This document shows, in pieces, positions 39,843-51,039 of a DNA stretch of 64,000 bases; position 1 is the first letter of the stretch; each line of letters starts with the position of its first letter. Position numbers and translations under genes: made by a program. Under the pieces are notes generated by a model. That model was not told where the DNA came from. It did not search any database and was given only the letters and a program-made list of their open reading frames with translations. Source of the stretch: Sceloporus undulatus (Eukaryota > Chordata > Lepidosauria > Squamata > Phrynosomatidae); assembly GCF_019175285.1 (NCBI RefSeq), contig NC_056528.1, positions 22,753,802-22,817,801 on the forward strand. Direction: 5' to 3'.

Positions 39843-42800
39843 AGCAAGCCATGCAGCGGGGCATTCAAGCCCTAAGCACGGACTGAGCTCCTCTGGAACA
39901 GTGCTGCAGGAAACAGCATTTAGAAGACAAGCTTAAGGTGGAGTATTTAACCTCTTCTGTCTCTGTTCATGTGAGGAAGATTTACCCCGGCTTCTGTTCC
40001 AGGGAAAGTGTTTCTACTGACGGCTCTAATGCATGGGGGTTGGTTATTTGTGGGGAGGAGGAGAGAGAGCAAAGGAGCCTCTGCCCAAACCATTGGGTTC
40101 CCTATCTTCGACTATTGAAGTGGGAAATTCTTGAGGACTGATGTGTCTGGGTCAGAAGCTCCACCTGTCTGTCTATGCGTTGCACACTTCCAGCTCTGGG
40201 GAGGCGTTCAGCCCCACTGTAGATCTTGCAGCGGCAGTGTCTTGAAGATGGGCCACCTGCAGGTGTGTAAGCTCAGGGTCTGTGCATAGCACCAACGTGA
40301 TTTTGTTGAACCATGCTTTCCTTGTTGCATTTGCCCTGCCCAGCTTGCAGGGACTCACAGTTTTTGCTTTCGGATATTGCCATGGCGGCTGACCCAGACT
40401 ATTAAATCTGGGGGGGGTCCCAGTACAAATCTCTGTGGACTGTAACTTTCATTCACTCAAGTAGGGATGGGGCGCGGAAAGGAGTTTTGTCCAACAACTC
40501 TGAACAGCCCACATGTTCCCTGTCGTTGACTTGAATGTTTTGCATTATCCCAGCTGACACCAGCTTCTTGCTTCCCTCCTCCTATTGCCCAGATCTTTCC
40601 AGCCTAGGGATGTGTTTCCCCCATCACTGCTGATGGGCCCAGAGTTCCCTATGAGCCGCCTCTCTGCCTTTATAACCTTGGCACTTCATCCGATGCTTGT
40701 ATCCTGCCCTTTTTGTGGGGGTCAGGCTGCAGCAGGAGGGCCTAGCCAGCCTGGGTGTAGGAAGCCCGATCTTCCACACACGGGACCCTATCACTACACA
40801 GTTATAGCATTGGAGTCCAGGTTAACTCCATGGTTGCATGCGTCGACCATGGGTTTGTCGTTTGATGATGGAAGGAGAATTTCCTGTAGCCAGCAGGATT
40901 GTCAGTTTCCTCCCTAAACTGCCAAATCCATAGGATTTGTAGGATGCAGCCATGGCAGTTAAAGTGGCAATCAAAGTGCTTTGTAAATCGTGAAATAGGA
41001 CAAGCGCACGCCATGCCTGGGGTTTGCACCCTTCAGTGGAAAGAAGGTGCCACCAGTATAGACAAACACTATCTGGCCTAGTGTTTGACCCTCCATGGAA
41101 CCTGGTTTCGATTTTCCACTTCCTCACCTCTTCTCTCTTAGGATTCGATTTACAGTTTCGAGACGGGTACTTGCCTCCATCCCGCCAGATTGTTCTATTC
41201 AGCTCTGTGATTGAAAGTGGAAATGGTATTGTTCTCATTATAATTAAAAGTGGCTTGTTTATGTGATTAAGGAAGCTTTTTATTGTATTTACTTTTACTG
41301 TCTGCTGAACCTGGAAACTCTTGTTTTTTGTTTAAAGTCTGTATATCACCTCCAGCATTGGGGCCCCCAAGGTAATGCAAAGGTAACAACATTTAAAACA
41401 GCCATTAAATATTTCAAAACACGCCACTAAATCACATATTAAACTACTTTCAATAACGATTTACAAACGTATAAAAAGAGTCCTTAAAAATTTGAAAAGA
41501 AGAAGGGTGGAAAAAAAACACAAAACCCGAACAGTTCCACGATACCAAAGCGGAAGAACGTTTTAGCTGCCTGCTGGAAGCTCACAGAGGGAGGTTTGCC
41601 TGACTGCCTTTCGCAGGGAGTTCAAAGATCCTTCCCGTACGGTTGCCCTTAAAGCAAAACAAATCTCTTTTGCTGCCTGGGGGAAAAGACAAGATGATGC
41701 TCTTGACTCCTTTGTTCTTTCCAGGGAAGGCCAGCCCGAAAGTGGGAAGGGGCAGAGTCATTTGACTACAACTTGAAACTTTTCGGGCTTGTAGATGTTT
41801 ACCTAGGTACATCAGCACTTCCTCTCTCGGCTGTGGGGGGCTTTGTCCCAGCCCCTTTTCGACTTAGGGCTGCACACCTGGCCATGGGACAAGGCTCCCG
41901 CTGCCACTGGGAGCAGCAGCCAAATGAGGGTTGTTCAGGCCCTTGCCCTTTTACACAGCTCCTCTGCCCAACAAAAAACTTCTTGTTGCTGGATACCTCC
42001 CTAGATTCATTTTGTTGCTACAGACCTGCATAGTTCCTGTTCTTGTGTAAATGAGGCCAAACCTAAAGTGCATTCTCTCTTCAGTTTGCAGAAGATTATC
42101 CATCGACAGTATGGGACGGAGGCCGTGCACAGGCGTGTGGGCTGGTGTCTTCCCAAGGTACCAGTGATGAACCTTCGGGAACCAGTCTCTGATGAATTTT
42201 AAGCAGATCCTCCGAGCTCCAAACGCCAGTTGCCATGTTGTCTTCACTGAGAATAGAGAATTTGTGTGGCCCTCCAGGGCTTGCTGGACTGCAGCTGTCC
42301 TCATTCCTCCTCGTTGGAGGTACGGGCACGCCTTGTACTCTTGTGGAGACCTCCTTGTCCTCTCGGCTTCAGGCACATGAAATTCGACTGGTGAGAGTTA
42401 GGGAGCTGATCTTCCCCATCCAACCCCAGTTGCCTTGACTCTCCCTTTAATATTTTTGATCTTACCACCTTATGATGGAGAGTTCTTCCCTTGTCCTATA
42501 GACCTGCTTTGTTTTTTGCCATCCTCTTCCGGACAACACCTAAACGGCACCTCTTTGCTCAGTCCTTCTCTGAAAGGATATGGCACCTTTATCGTTTACC
42601 TTGCACTTTTTTTCTGCTGTGGGATTTGCGTCAGCAAACTGGAGGGCAAAAAATTGGGGGGAGGCTGGCAGTGAGAAAAGCACGGGTGTGTCAGAGCTCA
42701 GCCAATGGCCAGAAGTCCCCCACACAGCCAGCTGGAATGTTTGACTAAACGGCCACTGTGTCCTTGGGGGAGCATGCGCAGATGCGGTTTGGTTTTTTAC

Positions 42801-43012
42801 CATATTTACTGCCACAGAGTTGTTAATCCTTGGTTGCTTCCCGTCTGCTCTCTTTACACGCACATCAACTGAAGAAAGCCAGGCAAATGAGCAGCTCACT
42901 TTTGAGTCTGGAGGGGAGGAGAGGAGGAGGAAGAGCGGAAGAGGAATTCAAAAAACCCTCAATGGGAAGGTGGAAAATGACATGGAATACGAGATTTATG
43001 GACTATGTGTGA
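39843..43012 (+). pseudogene. GTF3C5: GTF3C5 exons 8-11, degraded second copy
   Basis: Counterparts of exon 8 (39843-39938), exon 9 (41142-41225), exon 10 (about 42085-42229) and exon 11 (about 42848-43012) appear in order with intron sequence between them. Every exon carries insertions or deletions that break frame, for example caagccctaagcacggactg against caagacctcaagcaaggact in the good copy. Introns are kept, so it is not a retrocopy. It is most likely an assembly artefact of the same locus. Confidence 0.8.
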
Positions 43013-44004
43013 TGTGCTGAGAAGATATAATCGGTGAGGGAAACATAAAAACCCGGGGAAGACAGTTGGTCTGCCAGACCTGATGTTTGTGATGTTTACC
43101 GCACTCTCCCTCTTTCATCTTCGCAGGGTCCATTATTGCAGACTGTATTGGATGCTTTGTTGATGTAAGTTCATCAGCAGAGGAATTGTTGGAGCTTTCA
43201 TGAGCACAAAATGTCTCTGAGTAAAGTTAAAATTTTGTCATTTGGCTTTTCTTTGTGTCCTGTTTCTTTCAAAGGTCTCGCAACACATTAGCCTTGTTGC
43301 TGTTTTCATCTCTGTCGGAATTTCTTTTCCATTGTCACCAATGCCATGGATTTGACGCAAAACCCAGTCCCAGTTTTGACTCAATCCACTTGGTTAAAGC
43401 GTCTCTACAGTGGCATTCTTTGAAAAATCTCCATGAAAATAAAGAAATAAAAATTGCTCTAACTCTGGACCTTTTCATACACAGTGAAAATATTTCTAAT
43501 TTCAAGATAGGTGCTATGTTAGATTATTGAAACTATTTAACTGACAGATCGGTGGTTACTAAATGTTGATTCAGCATTTGAGAGAAGCAGGGAAAACAAC
43601 CACACACAATTTTTTTATAAAAAACATGCACTTGAGCAGGTGGGTCTTGGGGCCAGGGTCACTTCAGGTATAGAATTGTAGAGTGGACGAGACCACACAA
43701 GGCCCATCCAGTCCAACCCCCTGCCCAGAACCAACTCTCTCAAAGCATCCCTGCACAGCTGACCATTCAGCCTCTATTAAGCAGCAGGGTAGGGGAATGG
43801 GCACACTAAGCAATATTTCTCTTCCTCAGTCAAACTGGTCCGATGGGAGTCCACACCTTTAAAATGAAGTCTGAGAGAACGAATTTCACTGAATGCCACT
43901 TTCCCACCACCCCACATAGGAAGTGCAAATGTGCCACCTTTCCAGCTAACCCTAGGTGAGACAGTACCCTCCCTTCAGCAGTGGGGAATGGTCGTGGGTG
44001 TTGT

Positions 44005-45076
44005 GTAATTTTGGTTGGGACCCAGTACTCTTGTCGGAAACTGAACGTCAAAGTCCCTGTGAATTCAATTCAAGCCCAGCTACCAGTTGCTTCCCAGTAG
44101 TAGACTAACTGATTCCCAGAAAAGTGGCAGTCTTCATGTTTTGACATATCGAATCTGAGGAGGAAGAACAGTCAGTCAGTGGTGTAAGGATGCTTGCATC
44201 CGTGCTCTCCCACTTTTCCACCTGCTTTGTTAGGGCCAGACTTTAAGCACCGCCTCCTCACACTCTGGGACCCCAAGATAATACTCCCTGAGAGAGACTG
44301 GGAACTGCAAACATATTCTCACTGGTCCTCCCCACACTCCAAAAGTCCGACTCTTTTGTCTTATACTTGAAAGTCCTTTGAAGAAGCTGGGTGCCAGGTT
44401 TGTTACCCTGGGAGGGCCATTTTAAAACACCGGTCTCTTGGACTGAAACGCATTGGATGTACTCCAACACCCACTCAGAATTTCCAGGATTTGCAACAAC
44501 GCCATGTGCAATCTCCTCAGAATTAAGGGCAACAGTTCATGACCTGTTCTCAATGAACGCACACTGTGCTCTCTGTGAGACTCTGTTTCTGCCAAAACCA
44601 GCCGACCATCTATTTAAAATGGTTGAATATCCTTCCTACACATGACGCAAGATGTGTATGTCTCTTGCTTTCAGGCGGAAGCCTTTGACTATAGCAGCTT
44701 CCATACAAAGACTAGTTACAGCTGTAGCTTTACAAAAAACACTTCAATGCAGGGACCATAAACAGTACTGTTATAAGAACAAATGAGATAATGCATAGAA
44801 AGAGGCAAAACTTTGAGCTCTGAGAACAGAAAAAAATTACCCATCTTGGGTCCTGCTTCCATACATCAATCTGTGCATGCTCTCCCGAGATGGAACCTGA
44901 TGAAGATTGTTTGGTTGGTGCCAGATGTTCTTGGTCACGGGTACAGCATCGACAGCATGTGGGTGAAAAATGTGGCACCACATCGATGAATGCCGGCACT
45001 CCTTGCATCCCCTGCTGTGGATGGCATGGGGCTACAATTTCCCCCGTGGGACCCAAAACAAAACTGACATCACAGT
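44005..45076 (-). pseudogene. ADAMTS13: ADAMTS13 3' exons, degraded second copy
   Basis: Counterparts of the last exon (44005-44154) and the CUB2 exon (44886-45076), both with frame-breaking indels. Readable islands include GPTGEIVAP and FIDVVPHF. Same artefact as the neighbouring GTF3C5 copy. Confidence 0.8.
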
Positions 45077-45690
45077 CTTGCCACCCAGGCACCGAATTTT
45101 TTTAAAAAAAAAGGAATTTTATTGTCCATGATGCTCTATGGTCTGACTGGTTAAGATCTGGCTTACCGCCTTCTATTCTTGAGCAAGTGCTATTTCAAAT
45201 GTTTAGCAATGACTGAATGACTGAATAGAGGACAAGCTTATTCAACTTTGCAGTGCCATTCAAATTCGGAAGGGTAGCAATATTAAAATAACTTAACACA
45301 TGACAGATAGCTGCGGCCAAACTAACCAAAGAATTTCAAAAGGGAGAAATGAATCATAGACTCCTAGAGTTACAGAGACCTCAAGTGACCATATGTCTAC
45401 TCTATTCTGCATCGCAGTAACTCACAATAAAAGAAACCTGACGATGGGCCCCTTAACTTTGTTTAAAATGCAAAAAAAGAAGGAGATTCATCAGTCTAGA
45501 GAGAGCGTTTCTGACACTAAGTTTTCCATTTACCGTAAACTCTACTTCTGGGACTGGAACCAGACCTCCCAACTGGTGGACTTTGTACAACCTGTGTTCT
45601 TCAGAACTTATTGTCCAAAATGCAAGATGATGGGTCCGGGTTCCTTCTGCATGTTGTTTTCCTCCCTAAAATTGAATGGCTCCTGATGAC

Positions 45691-48220
45691 CCCTCAGTTT
45701 AAGCCAGCCGGGTCAGATTGAGGAATGATGCGGGGAACATGGTTCATCGTGGGTCCCACAGGTTTCCTGTCTTTTCGGTAGATGTCACTTTCACCCATCC
45801 GTTTCGCCCACCTTGATTTCCTCCCTGGTCTCACAGAGTTGTGGTCTGAGACATTTCCTTCCCCACTTTGCTGGAGATCTCTTTTGCAAATCCTTTCCCA
45901 TTTTTCAACATTCTCTGGCACAAGGGTTGGGCTTGGTCATGACTAAGACCTCTCCGGTGTGTGTGGTGGTTGGTGTGGGTAATAAATATATATTTGGAGG
46001 TTTGAAGAGAAAAAACAAGCCAAGTGCATGACCACAAGTTACTACTTAACTAACGGGAAGGAGCGGAAGGGGAGGGAAACAAGGAAGGAAAGAGGGATGA
46101 AAGAATGAAAGTTAAAGAAGAAAAAGCACGGAAGGAGGGCAAAGAGGGGGGAAGGAAGGGAAGGAGGGTGTAATGACTGGGACCTACATTCATTTGGGGA
46201 TCTTCTCCTGTAAACCGAACCTGCTTCCTTTGTTCTCACTTGTTTTGTTTGGGGGAACAGCTTGTGTGCTTGCGCGGAGGCAGGCAAAATGTGATGCACG
46301 TGGAGCTTAGGCCATGAGGGACCAGCTCCTTGCATGAGGATACTCAACAAGGCCTCAGCTCAGTAGGGCGGGGAATGGCGACTTAGGAGAATTCTAGAAG
46401 GGAAGTTAAGGGACCCATGGGAGTAAGAAATGATTGGCCTGGGGAGCACACATGGGTTGGCAGCGGGTGGTTTTTCAGACTTTTGGAAGCATGCATGCTA
46501 GGCAAGGGTGTTTTCCAATGGAGCTATAGTTTGACGCTAGGGTACTTTGAAGGAAGTGTGGATTCTTGGATTCTTCTTTTCTCTCTCTCTCCCTCTCTAT
46601 TTTACCGGCTGGGGGAGGGAAAAGGCAAATCTGTGCGTTTACTGTGTGGGTCTGCTCTGTGTGAGAGAAGGGGGTGACCTCCTTTTAAAAACAGAGGGTA
46701 GGGTGTGATTTTTCTTTTTTCTTTTCCCGTCTCCTCTGGGAGCGAGGAGGAAGGTGGCACAAGGTTAGGGGACCCGTTGCAACTGTGTGCGGTTGTGTGA
46801 GGCTGTTTGCTGTTAGGAGGGAAAGGAGGTTGCTTTGCCCACAGCATCCCTTTAAAACCTAACAGCTGGGAGCCTTGTGTTGAGGGAGGAATTCTGGCTG
46901 GCAAATGGACATCCAATGTGCATTATTGCTGGCCTCTTTGCAGGAACAAAACGGTTTGCATTTTTCCTGTTCTGTTGGTCTTTCTCTTTCTTTCTTACTA
47001 AGAAAGGGGGGGGGACTTTTAGCCCACTCAAGGCGGGGCTGTTTCTTTTCTTAGCTAAAGGAAAAGGGGCGTCCGTGGGGCTTTCCCCTTTGGCCACTGC
47101 GGGCTAGTGATCCGATCTGTGTTGGAGTTGGAAAATGCAGGGAGGGAAGTTTAATTCTTCTGATTTCTTTTCTTCTCCTCTCATCCTGGATCCCAGTGTT
47201 TCAGCCATTTCCATGACTCATCCATTTCGTGCAAGCTATTGTGGTGGTTTTACGTAGTCCTTCACATGTTAATTATAGTTAGCACGTTAGTCTATTGCTT
47301 CTAGCTGTTGAACGGTCACTGCCCTGTGGAGGAAACACATGACATCCTTTCAAACAACTCAGGGGGAGGACAACGAGGGACAACCAATGCAGCATCTCCA
47401 ATCAACTGGCCCAGCATTCCCCCAGCAGGAGTGTGGGCCCCGATGACACACCACGTTCGCTGTTTGCAGAGCGCTGGGAAGTGTTCTCCTGAAATGCGGA
47501 ACTTCTGGCTTAAACGGACCAGGACCAACCTGCACCTGCACCAGTGACAGTGGCAAACTTCGAAAAGCCTGACGGTTTTCCCCTTGTCAGGACCGGCAAT
47601 GATTTAAAAGCTTCCTTGGAAAGGTTTCCGGCTGGTAGGACGCCCGGGATCCCAGAGGATCGGATATGACTGAACTTCCACCCACAGTCTCAGGAACGCT
47701 CCGTAGAGGGTTGAAACCAGTATGGGACAGAAAGAGATGCCAGACTTTCCAGCTCTTCGTTACAGCGGGCGCGCAATGCCTGGTATTACCCTGAAGCAGG
47801 CCAGAAGGCGATCCAGAGAGACATGCCACAAACCCCAACTTTCCTGCATTTAGAAGCTTCTTACCTGGGGCGCACAAGGGACTTGGTCTCCATGTTAGCC
47901 AAAGCAAGCCGATGAATGTTATCTGCTCTGCTTCGACCTGGAGAGCAATTCTTATGCAAATTTTCTAATGAATCTAGCCCACTATGTGTTGGACAGGCCC
48001 CAAAAATTACAGGAATCTCAGAGCTAGCAATAGTACCTGGGAACTCGAGGAAGGATAAAACTCCTGCCTTGCCCAGTGCAGGGATTACAAGACATCAGCC
48101 ACTGCCTTGGTTCGGCCTCAGATGGAGAGAAGAAATGCTGGACTTGATCCACTTCCTCACATCCCCTTCTCCTTTTGTGTCCGTCTTTTAGATTGTACGA
48201 CTGAGCATCAGTAACCTTTA
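45691..48220. other. unassigned sequence of poor quality
   Basis: This is the extension beyond the duplicated block. A purine-rich run lies at about 46055-46165. Open frames are short and give no homology. I searched both strands for further ADAMTS13 exons and found none. Confidence 0.4.
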
Positions 48221-48507
48221 CCAGCTGGTACCGGAGACGAAAGCACCGCGTGTACGAAAATTTCCGGGATACGAAAAAAATCCCATAGGAAAAAAAAGTT
48301 TTTTTTTCCAGGCTACGGAAGGTTTTTTCGGGTTTACGAAAAATTTTTGGTGCTTTCGGGCTTTTTCGGCACGAAATCGCGGCTCTTTCTGCGTGCTCGC
48401 GGCCTATGGCCTTTTTTTGGGTTTGCGGAACAATCTTCGGGTTACGAATCTCCGCGGCGGAAGGAATTCGGAAAAGGAATTACTTTCGTAAACCGGGGTA
48501 ACCACTG
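48221..48507. mobile_element. mariner-like MITE, copy 1
   Basis: The ends cagctggtacc and ggggtaaccactg are rough inverted matches next to TA. The body repeats cgggttacgaa-type motifs in both orientations. A related copy is at 49491-49766. Confidence 0.6.
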
Positions 48508-48514
48508 TATTATC

Positions 48515-48602
48515 CCTATGTTGTAAGCCGCCCTGGATTCCCAGTGATGATTGGGCAGCCTATACCTATTATTATATTATATATATCTATATTATTATTA
48601 TT
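48515..48602 (+). mobile_element. L2-like LINE tail
   Basis: ttgtaagccgccctggattc followed by a TTA/TA-rich run, the typical L2-type 3' terminus. Confidence 0.6.
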
Positions 48603-48739
48603 GTCTTCATTATGCCTTCATTCAGTCCCCATTTACTGTCCAAATCTGGGCCAAGACAGCCTCTGCGGCAGGTGTAAGTGGAACAGTTGACCAATTATCA
48701 ATTGGGGAATTTAAGATCACAGGTCATGAGAGGAGTGGA

Positions 48740-49886
48740 GGTGAGGAGGAGGCCTCTACTTAACCTCGGGATCGCCCCTTAGACTGTTACCAGGAACTAG
48801 AACATCAGAATGAGGCAGAGGCTCTAAGTCCAAGCACGTTCTTTATTGGAAAACAGGGATTCAAACACCTAGGCACATACCTTACTACACGACTCAGGAA
48901 AATTAATGTCCGGTAAGTGTGGGATTAGATATAGGCTTCAATCATGGAAGGAAATACACACCTGCTGTAGATGGTTCTATTTGGGAAGTCCCAAGGTGTG
49001 TGTGGGTTTGCAAGTTGCTAAAGATTTAAGGCTTAAGCAGACCAAGTCAGGAGGACTCGAAGGCCAAAACTGACATAGAGTTAGCTGCAAAGGACCTGAC
49101 TGAGACAGGCCAGTCAGTTGAATGACTTGTGTAGCTGAGAGTGGTGACAGCAGCCCATCCCCAATTTGGGAGACCTTTAAGGGTTAACAGGCGCGATCTT
49201 CTCTAGACAAAGCAGCCAATCATAAGCGGAAAACCTGTTTGAACGTGATTTACATCTTAGGTCGTGTTTTTGATCTCACCAAACGTTTCCGCCAGAGTAG
49301 GGCCTTCCAATGGCTATTTGCAAATGCCATTTCCTTGATCAAATGGTTCCCCCTAAATCACAAATGAGAGACACTTTCCTTAAAAGACATTTGCCTGCTA
49401 GCAGTAAGAGAGCTCCTTGCATGACCTCACCCATCTTCAGAGTGGGAAAGGAAATTCGTTTTACATATCAAAACCCATGTTCCCTTTGTTCAGTGGGAAT
49501 CAGTTACCGGGTACTCGGGTATACGAATATCAGGTTACGAAATTTTGGGGATACGAAACCCAATACAATAGGGATTCATGTTCCGGGTACGAATGTTTTT
49601 CGGGTTACGAAAAAACTTCTTGGCTTTTTCGGCTTTTTTTTTCGCACGGAATCGCGGTTTTCCCCATTAGCGCATATGGCAATTTTTTTCGGGCCTTACG
49701 AAGCTTTTCGGGTTACGAAACGAAAGCGGCGTCGGACCGAAGTAAATTCGTAACCCGAGTCCCACGTATTTTTAGATCTCCTGCTCGGGCCATACAGCTA
49801 CTCAGGTCAAGATTCACTTTGATATCAAGGTGCCGGTCAGAGATATATTTAGATTAGATTAAAAAAGGTGCAGCTCAATGCCTTCA
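48740..49886 (-). mobile_element. probable retroviral LTR (fossil) with an inserted MITE
   Basis: On the reverse strand a polypurine tract (about 49887-49900) is followed by a TG start at 49886. An AATAAA signal lies near the far end (48842-48847 on the forward strand), with a short U5-like remainder. A mariner-like MITE occupies 49491-49766. The outer end is uncertain to about 50 bp. No internal coding region is recognised, so it looks like a solo or partial copy. Confidence 0.35.
49491..49766. mobile_element. mariner-like MITE, copy 2
   Basis: It shows the same ggttacgaa motifs and a taacccgagtcccacgta right end that is complementary to the cagtggga...cgggtatacga left end. Confidence 0.55.
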
Positions 49887-49901
49887 GTTCCCCCCCTTTT
49901 G

Positions 49902-50679
49902 AAATATGAAGTTCAACCGTCTCTGTGAGACGAAGTATTTCAATTAACACCTTTGTCTGTAAAATTTGGGTGTGCACCTATTAGAGGAAGGGTTATGTCA
50001 TCAGGTGAGTTTTTTCCTTAGGAGGCCATTTAATAAACTTCATGAATCATTCACACATTACCGCTCACACATAATACATGTACATGAAGGACTTGGTTGT
50101 CATAGAATGTATGCAATTATCCTTCCGGCAAGTGAAAGGCGAACAGAACATGAAAATATCCGGGCAAAAAACAGCGATGGTGATGCCACTATCAAAACAA
50201 AGTGGAAAGCGAGATAATCTATCTTATGATCTATTGTAGCCAAGTCGGCGGACTAAGGGATTAATGCCACCAATTGTACATCTAGGTGGCAAGAAACTGT
50301 CGAATGTTAGTCCAAGCTGTCGATGAATTGAGGTGTGCAATGACGTTAGCAACACTCCATAGTCACGTCCATTAGGAACAATGTCCTCTATTTACAATGT
50401 AGTACGTATGTGGCAGTGATAAAGACGGAATTTGAAATAGTGCTGAGGATTTGCATACCACACTCCCCCTGCTTAAGGGCATAGTGTTAAACATAGCGGG
50501 TCGTGCCTACACTACAATGCCAGAGGCAGTTTGACCTTCATGTAAGATGGTGTTCTGAAGCAAAACAACACAACCTACATTCGAGTCAACATAACCTGCT
50601 AAGATGAACAACATCTAAGCATAATCAGTCAATAGCAGGGCAATATGGCCACAAAAAAACACTTCAAGATGTGTCAAAG
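49902..50679. other. unassigned sequence
   Basis: No homology found. It may be interior sequence of the LTR element to its left, but nothing coding is recognisable. Confidence 0.3.
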
Positions 50680-50865
50680 CAATGTGGTTTCAACCTTTCT
50701 AATGCCGTGGACCTCTTTAATAAACGTTCTCATGTTGTGGCGACCCAACCATACCACTTCTTTCACTTTACGTGGCAACTCTGTGTTTTTCAATGGTCGT
50801 AGGCGACCCTGTGAAGGGTTGTTCGACCCCATAAGGGGTCTCGACCACAAGTTTGGGAACCACTG
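50680..50865. mobile_element. SPIN-like hAT element (non-autonomous)
   Basis: The left end caatgtggtttcaaccttt continues to tctaatgccgtggacc and catgttgtggcgaccc. The right half reads caatggtcgtaggcgaccct, ggggtctcgaccac and ends tttgggaaccactg. Order and wording match the SPIN (Space Invader) hAT family, with a shortened centre and indels typical of this poor-quality stretch. Confidence 0.75.
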
Positions 50866-51039
50866 GTTCTAAAAGGAGGAAGACAACAAAAGGCACCAAA
50901 GGGAAATTTAGCACAAAGCCTTAGACGAAAATTTGAAAAACAATCCAAAATCAAAGGCAATCACTATCTATAGATATCATGACTGAACATAAAGATGGCA
51001 TCAAAAACACATAAATCTTGCATGATCTATATTTCACCA

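Larger units (their letters stand above)
39769..45690 (+). repeat. low-fidelity second copy of 33203-39080
   Basis: Colinear with 33203-39080 over about 5.9 kb, including introns, MITEs, CR1 pieces and exons. Single-base insertions and deletions recur every few tens of bases, in exons and introns alike. The copy starts at ggtaccctg and diverges after ggctcctgat. The uniform indel pattern fits uncorrected long-read gap filling better than an evolved duplication. Confidence 0.85.

Noticed and set aside
39843-45076. A second GTF3C5/ADAMTS13 locus as a functional paralogue
   Set aside because: All exons have frame-breaking indels and introns are just as damaged; sequence error is the simpler reading.
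45691-48220. Further ADAMTS13 exons or a CEL gene
   Set aside because: No frame gave thrombospondin, CUB or lipase motifs on either strand.
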